Numbered from the stretch's first letter, positions 22,322 through 35,396 are shown. The stretch is 64,000 nt of DNA from Lunularia cruciata (GCA_948567375.1 OX419757.1:14384001-14448000); one strand, 5' to 3'. Notes: generated from the sequence alone by a model not told the origin. Numbers and translations: made by a program.

Positions 22322-23330
22322 AGTAGTGAGCCCAAAAGGTAAAACTCTCCATTCAAAATATCCATAACTTCTGCAAAAGGTAATCTTTTGCACATCCTTC
22401 CTATCAATGGGGATTTGCCATTAGTGGCTGCGAAGATCTGACTTGGAGAAATATTGTGTTCCACTCAATTGATCAAGCAAGTCATCAATTTGAGGCAAGG
22501 GATACACATGATAATCAATACATAAACCAAGTCCTACATTCTTCTTTGGAACAAATAGTACCGGTGCTCCCCAAGGAGATGTACTATGTCATATGAAATC
22601 CTTCTCCAAAAAATCTATAAGTGTTATTTGCAACTCCTCTAACTCCTTTGGTGAGAGCCAATAGATTAGCCTACTCATTGGAGTACTCCTTAGCAATACC
22701 TCAATCTTAAAGTGTATACCACAATTGGGTAATTCCTTTAGCAGATCATACAAAAACATGTCCGCAAACTCTTGAACTATTTGATCAATGATTGCTCGAT
22801 GAGGCTCTTGACCCTCCTCAGATTCTCCTTGTATAATCTGCTTGATCCACACTACAAAAATAGACTTATCTTCCTCTAAAGTTTACTCTATGGTTGCTTC
22901 ATTGACAAACTTCTCATCTAGGGATTCATCTCCCTTCAAAGCTTGTTCTATGGTTGCTTTCTTCACAAACTTCCATCTTGGGGCCCATCTCTCTTCAAGG
23001 CTTGCCCTAGAATGACATCATAGTGTAGAGGTGCCACTACAAATTTCATATACTCCAAAAACTCTTTCCCAATCTTGAAGGTAACAAAATGCAAAGCACA
23101 CAATGCAGAACCCTATATACCATCCACAATCATCAATCTACTTCTAGTTACTGGCTTGGTAGTAATAATATATAATTCCTTTGCCAATTGCATGGACAAA
23201 CAATTTTTTGAACTTCTTGAATTAACCAAAATCTTACAACCACAATCAGATATCATACCTTGCAAATGAAACAAACTTGCACAGGTCAAGCCTTTGATCC
23301 CATTAGAACTAATCAAGTTCCCAATATGCG
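22322..23330 (-). pseudogene. Element A: protease and N-terminal RT (interrupted by C)
   Basis: The minus strand holds a protease remnant (23316-23113, with 'ILVNSRSSKNCLS', a degraded DSG active site). RT then begins at 22852-22589 ('VQEFADMF', 'LSPKELEEL') and continues as 'YGYFEWRVLPFGLT' up to 22322. There the + strand LTR of element C cuts it, so the catalytic half of RT is gone from this side. Confidence 0.8.
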
Positions 23331-23390
23331 GCTCAAAATCTCCTATTGGGATTCCTTGTTTTCTTGATCATTTTTCTCCACAAACTCTAT

Positions 23391-24496
23391 CTAGGTGATT
23401 TGCCAAGGTTGCCTATTCTTGAGCAAACATTCAGTGATGTTATGTCCAATTTGGTGACAATTGAAACAACTACCATTTTGTTGTAGTTTTTCTCTCTTTG
23501 TAGTGCCAAGTGGTCTTTGTTGAATTGCATCAATCTCTATTGGTGTCAAATTTTCCATTCGTGTATAATGGTAGGTTTTGTGGAGGTCAACATCAAGTGT
23601 TTGTTGCAACTAAGGAATCAAAGTGTTTGGTCAACCGCATGGCTTCCTCTAAGTGTTGTGGCTCTTGCATAGTTACCTTTAATTTAGATTGTGACTTCAA
23701 GCCCTTCACAAATTGATCTGGAGCTTCACCTTCCAATATATTTGGAATTTGCATGATGGTGTGTTGGAATTGTGTGAGGTAACTTCTTATAGAGCCAATC
23801 TGCTTCAATTCTATCAACCTATCTTTTGTAGCTTGTGTGACATTTATAACTTAGAATTGACCAATTATTGTATTCTTTAATTCTGCTCATGTCAAGATTG
23901 GTGCAACAATTTGTTGTTCAGCTTGCTCCATTCAAAATTGCCATAAAATTTACTACTTTATCCAATTGATTGGACGCCAAGAGAATCTATTTTTGTTCAT
24001 TTTGACGGTTTTTAGCTTCAAAATAACATTTGTAGTCAAACACAAAGTTCTCCACTAGACCCAAGAGATTCTTGCCTTCAAAAACTTTGGGTTTTGGAAA
24101 TCAAATTTGGTCTTCTTTTTCTCAAACTTTTACTCTCTATACGCGCTCTTATCATTGATGACCTTGTTCATCCAACAATCAAGTAAGGTGCTTGATTTGT
24201 TGATGCATAACAATGATAACCTCAAGCATTGTTGCCATGTTTACTACTCTATCACACCATCCGCAATCTATCTAATTTATTAACATATAAATGTAACACG
24301 TCCATCATTCTCTATAAGTTACAACTGAAAGTACCAAGGGTTCCTTGGACAAGGTGATTGTATTCAAAAAATCTTCCACAAAGTGTGAGATGATGAACTG
24401 TGTGAAACTATGCTTGGGTAATACCTAAATGCAAAAATCCTAATGGTTTGGTGGAAATGGATTTGATGGTCCATAAATTCCATCCATCCCATTCCT
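23391..24496 (-). pseudogene. Element A gag with zinc knuckle (broken)
   Basis: Minus-strand gag fragments: a possible start near 24240 ('MATMLEVIIVMHQQIK'), 23817-23593 ('GSIRSYLTQFQH', 'APDQFVKGLKSQ') and 23609-23391 with a zinc knuckle 'CFNCHQIGHNITEC' (23468-23427, CX2CX4HX4C). Frames are shifted relative to one another. The 5' leader up to the PBS at 24508 has no other feature. Confidence 0.8.
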
Positions 24497-24508
24497 GCTC
24501 TGATACCA
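24497..24508 (-). other. Element A primer-binding site (tRNA-iMet)
   Basis: Minus-strand TGGTATCAGAGC, one base from the LTR at 24510, identical to the PBS of element D. Confidence 0.88.
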
Positions 24509-24509
24509 A

Positions 24510-24921
24510 TGTACAAGATCGAGGCCGATGAGAGAAATAAGAGAATGGAAGATCACCTTGGGACACTTGAATGTGGGAAAATCTGAATGCCTAGTATGAA
24601 CTTTGGTTTTGGTATTTATAAGGAGCATACAAGGCTCTTGAGAAGCTTCTCAAGAAATTTCCTTGAGCCGCTTTCTTGGAGTGCAAGCCAAGTTAATTGG
24701 GAAGTTTCTCAAGAAAATTCCTTCTAAGAGTCGTTTACTTGGCATACAAGCTAAGCTAGTTTGAAGCTTCTAAAAGCTATCTACTCGGGATACAAGTTAA
24801 GCTAGCCAAGAAGCTTCCAAAGAAAATTTCTAGATACTTCTGGAATATTCTAGGCTAATTTGGCTTATTCTTTACTTTGTTAGCACAAACTAACTTTGTG
24901 GTTTAACTACATATTGTTACA
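24510..24921 (-). mobile_element. Element A 5' LTR with GAAnnTTC motifs
   Basis: 412 bp from 'tgtacaagatc' to 'attgttaca', homologous to 7224-7631 and 11097-11521. Minus-strand TATAAATACC lies near 24613-24622. GAAgcTTC dyads (24634-24648 and about 24811) lie upstream in the same sense. Confidence 0.85.
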
Positions 24922-25800
24922 CTATGGCTTTACTTCCCTTGTAGAGCCACCTAGAGTGGCTCAAGATACACCATGCCCGGTATATCATCGACTCTTTACC
25001 TCACAAGGAGTAAAAGCTCATGTGAGAAAGATGCACAAGGACTATGATTGGACCCCTTGGGGTGCTCATTGTTAGAGAGAATGATCACCCATCCTCTTGG
25101 ATGGGGGACGAGTAGAGTAGTAGCATGCAAGGTCTCCAAGTATAGGGGTATACAACAAAGTCAACTCTTTGTTCCTCTAGCTTGGGGTCATATGGAGCAA
25201 TAGACGTAGTGTGTGACACATTTTTCAGGGAGAGCATAAGGGCATATCATTCTAGATGTTAGAGGTATCACTCTCACTCCATATTATACCATATATTTTA
25301 GGCACCGTGTGTACGGTGCTCTAAAGAGAGCATTGGATACTGCAATACATTGGAGAGCAATAACACCAGGTGATGTTACTTTAGATGCTCCTATTGTTTG
25401 TAGACCATATGACTTGCATAGCTCAAATATCTTAGGTGTTGTAAAGCATATTAGGTGTTGTAAAGCATATTCCTCTTACCAATACTATTGGGGCTTAGAT
25501 GCATTTTACCCCTATGTTGTTTCCTTGTAGGCTTGATGGGGTCTTCCCATCCTCCTTGTTTTCACATGCTGTCTTTTCCCTCATTTACCATATATGCCAA
25601 TGGTGGATCTAAGATACTTGTGATTGGATGCATGATCTAATTATGATCTTATAGTAAAAGGAATTATGGAAGAATTAAATTTCTATTTTACTATCCTTTG
25701 GGAATCCTTGTTATTTTAGCTTCTCTTTCATGTGATATGTTGAAACCTTTTGCTAACTCATCACTTGTTATGTTGTTCTATATTCGGGGCGTGCGAGTTG
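24922..25800. repeat. Dispersed repeat, inverted relative to 36340-36795
   Basis: From about 25075 to 25570 the + strand aligns, with gaps, to the reverse complement of 36340-36795. Shared anchors include 'aaggtctccaagtatag', 'catatggagcaat', 'ggagagcaataacac' and 'cttgatggggtcttccc'. Inside it are a hairpin (gcaccgtgtgtacggtgc, 25302-25319) and a 19-bp doublet (ttaggtgttgtaaagcata, about 25431-25468). No coding domain was recognised. Confidence 0.7.
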
Positions 25801-26111
25801 CTAACTAAAGAAGGCCAGTTCAAACCACCCATGCTAGTTCAGTAATGTGCTATTTTGTACTAGATTCAGTGTAGTGATGGACTACTGAATATCCAGAAGT
25901 TATACACTTTGGATACGGTAGGTCCAGTTGTTGTGAGACGTCCTTGGTTTGACTCTGTCAGGGACAGAGAGGTAGTTCTTGGAGCTTTGTGCTTTTCTGT
26001 GTCACCCCTCCAAACACCCGGCAAATTCGAAATCGCAAAGGAGTTTCTCCAGCTCGCTGAGAGTTGCTTTGAATCGCTGATAAGCTTGATCTGATTACCA
26101 GCTTCGACTGC

Positions 26112-26261
26112 TGTCAATTTTTCTACATGGGATTTTTGGAAGATGCTTGAGAGAGAGAAAGACAGAGACAGAAGCCCGTGGAAGCTTGTCAATTTTTCTA
26201 CTTGGGCTCTTTGGAAGCTGCTTGAGGGAGAGAAAGGCAGAGACGGAAGCCCCTGGAAGTG
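26112..26261 (+). repeat. 75-bp tandem duplication upstream of the helicase gene
   Basis: Two units (26112-26186 and 26187-26261) begin 'tgtcaatttttctac' and end 'aagcccgtggaagct' / 'aagcccctggaagtg'. They lie about 600 bp before the helicase start codon, in the likely promoter or 5' leader. Confidence 0.85.
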
Positions 26262-26822
26262 TTGTCCCGGTCCGAATGAAGTAGTTTAGTTTGCAACAAT
26301 GTTTGCTCTGGAATACCGAACTATTCTTCACCACTGGGTGTAGCAATTCACGATTCGATTCGGTTCGTCTGCAGAGCGTAGACTGGGGGGGATGGTCCGT
26401 TCTGAATTAGGAGACGATGCGGAATTCGAGTACAGTTGAACTTGTGGGAGCTTTTGCTCGTTTGGAGAGAATTTATCTCTTCTCTAGATGGATACAGATC
26501 GTTTCGGCCAGCTAGAATGTATTTTCTCTACTGGAGCGTTAAGAGGCAAGGATTAGTCCGGAAATTGAGAATCAATGAAGGAAGAAATCCCAATCAGTTT
26601 TTCTGTGTAGCAGAGGGAGGTGGAGGGCTGAATTTCTTCGAGGAGTTGTAGTTTCTGTGCAATCAGAAGAGTTGGCTGCATCCACAAAAGATTCTAATGG
26701 AAATACTCTGTCATCGTTACAGATATGATAGTCGTGTATTCCTCGAGGCTACCTGAAATGCGCTCCCAATATATCGGTACATAAATACAGGGCTTTGATC
26801 AGTTTCTACCTTAAGAGGCTCG

Positions 26823-29800
26823 ATGAATTTCGACTTGACCCTGTTAGAGAATGAGTATGGAGTTACCGAAGATGGTGATGAGGATGCAGTTTCTCAAGAG
26901 CACTGCTACGTGGATGGAGGCTCCAAAGAGGGCATTCAGCAACCGGATTCTGGACGCAGTAGTTCAAAAGATGCACCATTTGGTCAAAAGGATAGCTTAG
27001 AGGTTGGACCTGCTGGAAGCTGTAGCTTCACCCGCTGGGTCTTAAAGCAGGGTGATGTCGAAGATGAACCTCCTGTTAAGCAGTTACTGGGTAGACCCAG
27101 AGGAATTAAGGTTGATGCTGATGTCCAAGATGAGGGTCAATCCCAAGTATTAAAGGCAAGTGTTGATGCTGTTAAAGCACAGGGGAGAAAGCACTCGAAG
27201 AAGCGCAATCCATTTTCACCTGAACAAGAAAGGGTCATGGAGCTGGTTGACGCCAGAAAGGTGCGTGAAAGAGCCTCGCTCTTGATCGATGATGCCTAGG
27301 TGAACACCGCAAAAACTATAGTATGTGTCTTTTTTGATGCTCTGACCTTGTGGGCATCCTCTTGTCTAAGCATAAATGATGATTATCCGAGGGACATGAT
27401 GGACTCCAGGCATTATAGCAATGTGAAGAAAAAAATCAGTTTACTTCAGGATTTGAATCAAGCTCTGCCATAGAAGTATGGGCGAGGAAGGGTGGGAGGT
27501 CGCCTCTGGCTGGTGATGGAGTTGAGAAAACTTCGTATGCCTGCTTGTAACTTGATGTCCAAACAAGCGCTAGCAATTATGTTTTATTTACTTTTAGTCG
27601 TTCTGCAGAACGTATTCTTTACAGGTGCAGGTGGCACTGGAAAGACTTTTGTGCTCAAGCAGATTATTGCTAGGCTGAAGAAAAAGTTTGGCAAAACTCA
27701 TCGGGTACCACAGCCAGGTCCTGTGATAGGTTCAGTTATGTATTGTACTTGCTTCAGCTGTAGCGTGGCTGTCACAGCTGCAACGGGTATTGCTGGTAAG
27801 TCCGTCTCTACTTCTGTGAAGGAACTTTGATGAATAGTTTCATCTGCCAACAGTCTTTTAAGTGGATCCTCGATCTTATGTCCTTACATTTCTACGCCTA
27901 ATAGCTGAATCCTTTATGCTCTTCAAAATTATTGTCCAACCAACTCATTCTTATATTTTACTCCAGCTGTAATCTAGAGTGTTGAACTTTGCGAGCATCT
28001 GAATTGTCTGCCCATATGCAGCTTTACCGATTGGAGGAACAACACTGCACGCGGCCACCGGTATTGGGGTGCCTCGCAGGATACGCGATTTTGGTCGAAT
28101 GTACCAAAGACAGATGAAATCCAAGTGGCGCAATTTAAAGGTCTTGATCATCGACGAAATCTCGATGATAAGCGCTGAAATGTTTGAATATTTGGAGCAA
28201 ACCATTACTGAGGTTCGTAAAGCTTCAGAAGAGGATATGGAGCTACTTCAAACCATGACGGAGGTTCATGAAGCTTCCGAAGAGGATATGGAGGTAGAAG
28301 AGGAGGGTGCGCTGACATGTGAACGCACAGTAGTGAAGGAAGAGGAATATCGTCCTTTTGGAGGCATTCAGGTTAGCAGCCCTTTCTTTCCAAGAGCAGT
28401 CTCTGTGCAAAAGTGAATAAATTTGATTCCGAGTGACTTGTTTTATCAGTGTGAAGTTACACAGAGCTTGTGGATCCTGAAGATGTGAGAGTTTTGGAGG
28501 AAAGCTTGAAGGCGGTAGTTTACTAATGTTAGAGATGATTCATTTTATAAAATTTGGAGTAAGCAATTTTATCATACTTTGGCAATTTAATCTCAGTATG
28601 AGGTGGTCCCTGTTGACCACGTCGACGCAGGGGATTATCTGCATTAGCTCCTTGAACTGTGGTAGTAGCTCCGTATAGATACCCAGCCGTATATTTTGTG
28701 ATATTTCTGCACCTTTGAACGCAAGATGAGTTTGGTAGATCGTGCTTAATGAGTATTCTTCTCAACAATGTCTCCGAAATCTGGTACTCTAGTGGAGACT
28801 GAAATTTAGAGCTTGTGGGGAACGATCTGGATGTGCTCAATGCCTTTGTCAAAAATTGCCTTCGTCAAGGTCCTCCCTGCCTACTGATGAAATAATCCAA
28901 AAATCATTCTGAATATTAACAGGTGATACTCGCTGGAGACTTCTTCCAGTTGCTACCTGTTGTGAATGCATATGAAGATCGTACCAGGAGGTCATACTGG
29001 GATGAGCTGACTAATAGGGGCCTGACGTTTCAAGCTCCGGCTTGGCAGAGAGCAAAATTAGAAATTGTCGTGCTTCAGACCATGTTCCGCCAGGTACATA
29101 TTCTTCGAAAGTTCACATCCGATCGTTTGTTCATTCTAGAATTTCTCATGTATGTTGGTACCTACTCTTGGTTCTACTTGGTTGATGACTTTGGACCTCT
29201 GTTGCGGAGAAATTTTCAAGCTTCTCGAGGAAGTTTTGTGCATCAGGTCTATTTCCTCATGCTTGGACTTCTTCTGGCTTATTTGTCTATATTCTTTCTA
29301 CTTACATTTCCGTTCGACTTGCATGGTGAAGAATGATAAAGACCACTTTGTGAACCTGCTCCACGATATCAGGACGGGGCTGAATCCAAACTCTCTTGAA
29401 GAAATCGTTCGAAAGTGCTCAAGGGATTTGAAATGTGAATACGGGATCAAGCCTACGGAACTTTACTCCAAGTAAGAAAGCAGTTTGGGTTTGTTCTCCT
29501 TTTCTTACAGCTTCGTAACTCCTCTGTCGTCCTATCCCCTTCCATCGCTTTCCGTCGGGAATTTTCTGCTGACAACTATGTGTAGTGTGCACTGGATCGT
29601 TAGGAAGTAGTACAGTCAATAACTGAAAGTTGGATTGCGAGATTCAGTGTAGCAAGTAGACCTCTTGGGCTCCGATTATTCCCATTAATATCTGATCTAC
29701 GGCAGGAACAAGGAGGTCAAAGAGTTGAACGAGAAGGAGCTGAAAAAGCTTCGAACAAGAGAGGAAGTTATGATCAGTGTAGATACCTATGTGACAGAGG

Positions 29801-32800
29801 AAGAGAAACTGCTCACCAAACCTTCTGAAATAAACACCGTGCAAGCAGTTATTCAGCGTCATGAAAAGCACAAGCGGATTCTCCAAGATCATAGCTTTTG
29901 GCAGACCTCTATGGCAGAACAAGTAGTACGTCTGAAAATTGGGGCACAGGTATGCTATGAATCAATGTGCTTGTAAAACACATTGGCATTCTCAGCTTCT
30001 ACTCAGTGATTGAATCAAAAATCTCGGTGCAGCTTTGTTAGTTCCAGACATTTCAACTATGAGCAATGATAAGTCTGGGCTGCATTTCTGCGAGTAATGT
30101 GTAGTTTCTCCCACCTGGTGACAAAGGACAGATGTTGATGAAAGACAAACGTACCCGCAGGTTATGTTGATTCGCAATATCAAGCGACCAGGCAGTCAAC
30201 AAATGAGCCTGGTCAATGGATCTCGTGGGATCATCGTTGGATGGACACCGCGAGGGCAAGCTCTTGATGAGCTTGCAGCAGAGCTTGAGAAATCTGGTGA
30301 GGGTGGAAAGAAGAGGAAATCAGCATTTGACTCTCTCAAACACATACAGGATAGCTCTTTCGAAATTGTTCCTCGTGTAAAGTTCAGAAATGGCCGAACA
30401 GTGGACGTCATGCCAATGGCGTTCACGTATGAAGTCTTGAATGTCGGTGAATGTACAAGAGTACAGGTTAGTTTTCAACTGCTGCCTTCAGGGTTGTAAA
30501 GAGAATACTGTTATGTCTTATTCTCAAGTGTTTAGCTTTCAGGTTAAAAGATCTGCCTGTAATATCTATTTTATTAAGCTAGCTACGGCTCAGCTGATTT
30601 AGACCCTGTACTGTAGCTGATGATGAAGCCAATTGTATCTTTCAGATACCATTGAAGTTAGCATGGGCCATCACTATCCACAAGTGCCAAGGTAAAGTTA
30701 TACATTCCTGTACGGATGTGGGATCCGTACCTTCAGTAGTCAAATTTGTAGCAAAATTTCTCTGGTTAAAGTGCACATATCTGAATTTTGTAGTACTAAT
30801 TGGTATAACTCTCCCCTGGTGAACAGAACGTATGTCTTAGATCCCCTGGATGTCACGAATATTATCCACTCAGGCACTGGGCAAAACTTCAGCTTGTTTA
30901 GGGGCTTCTCCAGTGCAATACTTCCGTGATAGAGGTGCTTTCGCTCAATGTAATAATCAGCCACTTTGCCGGAGTACCAAAACTGTAGGGAAGATGCCTT
31001 CATGATTTAAGCTAACTGTTCATAAACTGACTTATTGCTCAAAGACGTGCTGATAAATGATTTCTGTGAATAGGGATGACATTGGACTTTGCGAGGGTAG
31101 CACTATCTGGGATTTTTGCTGAAGGCCAGGCTTATGTTGCCCTCAGTCGTGTGCGCTCGATGGACGGCCTCCAGATCCTTAACACCAGTCAGTCCCCTGT
31201 TGTGAGGTACTCACAAATTGCACACCTGAGCATGGTTTCTTGGTTTCTACCTTCCAGCTTCAGTAGACTCATTATCTTCCTATCTTGTAGTAGCGCTCCA
31301 ACTGTAAGCTATTCAGAAATTTTTGTCCTGTATTGCAAGTCACGTTTGAGCTGACCTTCAGTGTCTATGGCATGACAGAGTCAATCGGCTTGTCCAAGCT
31401 TACTTCGAAGCCATTCAGAAAGGCAAAGAATATCAAGGAGAGATGTTGAAATTCAGGAAAGTGAACGTACATCGCCGGGACAAGTTCCGGACGAGGAACT
31501 TCACGGAGTCAGATTCGGACCTGGAGTCTGAAATACCTGAGGTAGCTGATCCAGTTGATCCGCCCGATCCTATCGATCCGGGTTATAGTGAGGATCTTTT
31601 TGATGTAGATGATCATCTTGATGGCTCAGTACAAAATGCTGGTAGAAGCGCTGATCGTTTTAAAGACGGGGATAGGAAGTTGTTCCAACCGACTGAGTTG
31701 AGCATCATTAAGGAAGGTTTCAAGCGGACCTTTGAGGAGAGACTTCTGGAGTCTATGCGTAGACCTTTCAAGAAGTGTAAGATTAGTTCAGATGCTCTTG
31801 AACGCGAGGAGAAGAGCGCTACCAAGAATGAAGGCCTGCGGATGGACTACAACAAAAGCGTCCCCTCCACGCTCGTGAGGAAGAAGGACAATGCGTTCAA
31901 GCCTGGAAGTCCATATGAAAAGACTGAGCAGGCCAGACTCGAAGATAAGAAGGCTATAGTGAAGGTGGGATGGGGTACTACTACTGGGGAGTTTGGAGTT
32001 GCTGAAAAGCAGGGGAGTGTAACCACACCAGAACTCACGGCAATGGTGACAAACATCAACATCAGTGCTAAGCCAGAGAATGTAGAAGAGTGTCTCAGCT
32101 TACAATCCTCCCCCAGAATCCTGAGGCATTGTAGAAGGAAAGACAGGGAATTGATTGTGAAGGCGGAGATGGAACGCTCTGCAGAGAACGAAGCTAACCC
32201 CGATCAGGGAGACTGGAGCTCTACTATCTCAAACTGTCTTGAGAAGAAAGTAGATAGCACCAATTTCACTGCCTTTTCCTTTATGCAGGAGCACTTCCAG
32301 AGCCGAGAAGTTGTGACGACAGAGACCGAACTCTCATCTGTTAAGGAAGTTCAACAGGGTGAGAAAGGCTGGAAGAGGAAAGTAGGCCGTATCAACCAGT
32401 TTTCATCCCGCACCCTGAAGCACATGCGGGAATCTGATACCCGACTGAAGACTGAATGGAGTGAGAAGACTGCAGTCGAGGCTACCAGGATCAATGATCA
32501 CATGTCTTCCCTACAGTTGGAGAGGGTTTCCACACCATCGGGGAATATAAAACAGTGTTTTCCTGTCAAAGCTTCACCCAGGAAGTTCCAGCAATTTGTC
32601 CCGGTGAATTGGAAGAGGGATAATTTCACGGTGAAGATTGAGCGTGACAGGACAACCGGAGATTGCTCTAGAACTTACGAACAGCAGGAGCAGGCTTGTC
32701 TGCTTACTGTGGAAAAGAATTCAAAGCTCACCCGTGGTAATCATGTCCGGAAATTTTCGAGTCTCTCTAAACAGAGTATCCTGGGAGTCGCTGTGGACCT

Positions 32801-35396
32801 CAGCAGCAGATCATCGGTTGTAGAGGAGAGAACTGCCTCCCTGATTGAAGAGAAGGTTATCAGTCGACACTCTCTTAATGAGCCGACAGATGAGAAAACT
32901 TTTGCCACCTGTGGATTCACGGCCGCAAGTATAGAGAAGTCTGAGGCTGCTAACAGTATGCCTGAGATGTACGAGGACGGGTCAAACACGGGCCTGGAAA
33001 GGGTCATGAGAACCTTTGAGCAGTCACAGGATACCACAGAGAAACCAGAGATACCACGTCAGGAAACCATGAGGATATGGGTAGAAAATGGAGCTTCCTT
33101 CAGCACCTTCGGGCATGTTAGTGGTGAACATAAGACGATTCATTCTATCGATGAGGAGTTTTCTACTACTAGGGAATCTTTGAGTCAATTGGCACCTCCA
33201 GGATCCGGGCATGCTGCTGGGAACTCTAAAAGGATTCGTTCTGTCAATGAAGATTTGTTTACGCCTTCAGGATTTGGGCATGCTACTGTTAACTCTAAAA
33301 GGATTCATTTTGCTGATGAGGAAATGTCTACTACTAAGGCATCTTTTAGTCAATGGACGCCGCCAGGATTCACGTCCCGCAGTTGCTCAGTGGACAGAGG
33401 AAAGACAAGTGACAGAAGTGGAAGTGAGTGTCCACAGTCGACCCTTGGCTATTTCCAGAGTAAAAGCTCGCCAACAAAACTGAGAACAGATTCTGTTCCT
33501 AAATCTCGAACTCCTTGTAGATCTGCACAGCAAGGCTGTACTTTAGAAAATTTAGATGTGAATCTGCACGCTCACCCTCCTTCCAAGAGTTTGTGTAAGG
33601 TTTCTGAGTCACCTAGAGTTCGTGAGCATTGTTGTACAGCGACTGATCATGTTAAAGGGCATCTTGAGATTCGTTCACAAGTAGAGGATACAGCTGTGAA
33701 CCAGGAAGGCTTGTGTAAAGTCTTTGAGTTGGAGGAAGGTATGGCAGATTACATATATACTTCAGCAGATAGGATTAATCTACAAAATAGGCGTCGCAAC
33801 CAGCCGGAACACCGGCTTCGAGATACAACGGACGTCCAAGGGGGTTGCTTCAAAATCCAGCGGTCTTTTCTTCCAGATCCCACTAGCAATATGCAGGGCC
33901 AAGGCTACAAACATCGACAGACATCTCTTCCCGTGGATGAACCGTGCACACAGAAGTTTGGCATCAGGCAATTGGACTCACGAATCGACACTGCAAACGA
34001 AGAGGACCGAGCACCCGACCAGAAAGGAAATTTCTTTATTCTGGCCTTGCCTTCCTTTTGCGTGTATCAGCCAAATGAGACTGAAGTGGACAAATTGGAT
34101 ATTGGCAACAGCCTGACTGCAACTGCAAAAGTTGCAACTAGCACCGATTGTTTACGTGGACGTTTTGTAAAAAGCAGAGGGGGAGCCGAGAGTAAATGGT
34201 CCTTCCCAAGGAGCATTTATGGGGCAGAGCTGAGGACTGGAGATGCTGAAACAGTGCAGAAGACACGAGATTTTGAGAAAGTTCTACCTTGCCCTCCTTC
34301 AAACTCCATACAAGCCAATTTTAACGAAGGCGCTGAGAATAGTCGATCAGATCTATCAAACACCGGTCCTATTGAGGCTGGAGGATCTACCCCGAAAGGA
34401 AACAAGAGGAAAAGGAACAGAGGAAAAAAGCAACGCCAACGAGCAGAAGCACCTGCAGTGGGGAGCAATGCTGAAATATCAGGACACCGCAGCAGCGAAC
34501 CTGAGAAAAGCACCATCAAGAAGAACACAATGAGCTTGGCCTCTTTTGGGATGTCTCTAAACACAGCACCTGCGCAACACGAATGCCCCGATGATAAGAC
34601 CACTGAAAGGAAACGCCAATTAGAGATAGCATCTGCAAAGGAGAGAGAGGATTCATCAGCACACCGTCGTACCGTACTGCAGCGAAGTACCATTGAGAAG
34701 AACAATATGAGCTTCAACTCTTCTGGGACGTTCCTGGATACAACACCTGGGCAACAGGAATTCTCCAATGGCAAGACCACTGAGGTAAGCTCAGTTGACT
34801 GTTCTTCAACATATGAGGCCCGAAACTCCGGGCGTCAAAGAGCTGCTCATGTTTTTATGAGTGAAACGTCTTTATCTACGGATGTAGATAAAGTCGGTAG
34901 GAGCTTTAAGCAAACTTTGAATTCCCGCAAAGTGGAAAGTTTCAGAGTGAAGGCCGAAAACTTAAAATTAGCGGAGCAGCAGGCTGGAAATCCACACCAT
35001 GATGGGTTGTGTATAGCTGCAGGACCTGTAAAGAGTTATAAACAAGCTAGAAGTAGATGTGAAGCAAAAAGGGGTCGGAGAAAGGCAGAGAAGGTGAACA
35101 TAGAAAACCAAGAGGATCCAGACGTCCAGCAATTTAGAAGTGTACAGATTCTTGACGGTAAAATTGTAGGATTTACAAAAGTTGAAGAGGCTAATTCAGT
35201 ATACTTCTTGGACCGGAGAAGTTCAGAGCAGAATAGATCGAAGGTCGAGAAGGTACAGCCGGAAAGGCGTAAACCTGAACCACCAGGAAGGTGGTATATA
35301 ATCCTGACTGATACTGAAGAACGAACCTGTTACTTCTGTAAGGAAACGGGACATCCCGCGTTTGAGTGCAACCGCAGGAGGACCCAGTATAGGTGA
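26823..35396 (+). CDS. PIF1-family DNA helicase with very long C-terminal tail and CCHC zinc knuckle
   Basis: PIF1 helicases are 5'-3' superfamily 1B enzymes that unwind DNA and G-quadruplexes in nucleus or organelles. Ten exons keep frame with GT-AG introns: 26823-27260, 27609-27795, 28022-28371, 28923-29093, 29332-29471, 29706-29949, 30161-30466, 30646-30691, 31074-31206, 31379-35396 (about 2010 codons). An in-frame TGA precedes the first ATG. Landmarks are Walker A GAGGTGKT (residues 152-159), Walker B LIIDEISM (DE 253-254), motif III GDFFQLLP (330-337), TIHKCQGMT (622-630) and motif VI EGQAYVALSRVRS (644-656). The single last exon adds about 1320 Ser/Glu/Lys/Arg-rich, presumably disordered residues. 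They include internal repeats, a basic run KGNKRKRNRGKKQRQR and a terminal knuckle CYFCKETGHPAFEC. Typical PIF1 proteins lack this tail. The helicase assignment is firm; the tail's role is unknown, and exons 1-2 could differ in vivo. Confidence 0.88.

Noticed and set aside
34217-34780. 187-codon minus-strand ORF opposite the helicase tail
   Set aside because: It is the reverse of a Ser/Lys/Glu-rich coding exon, which naturally lacks stops on the other strand. No start context or homology was seen.
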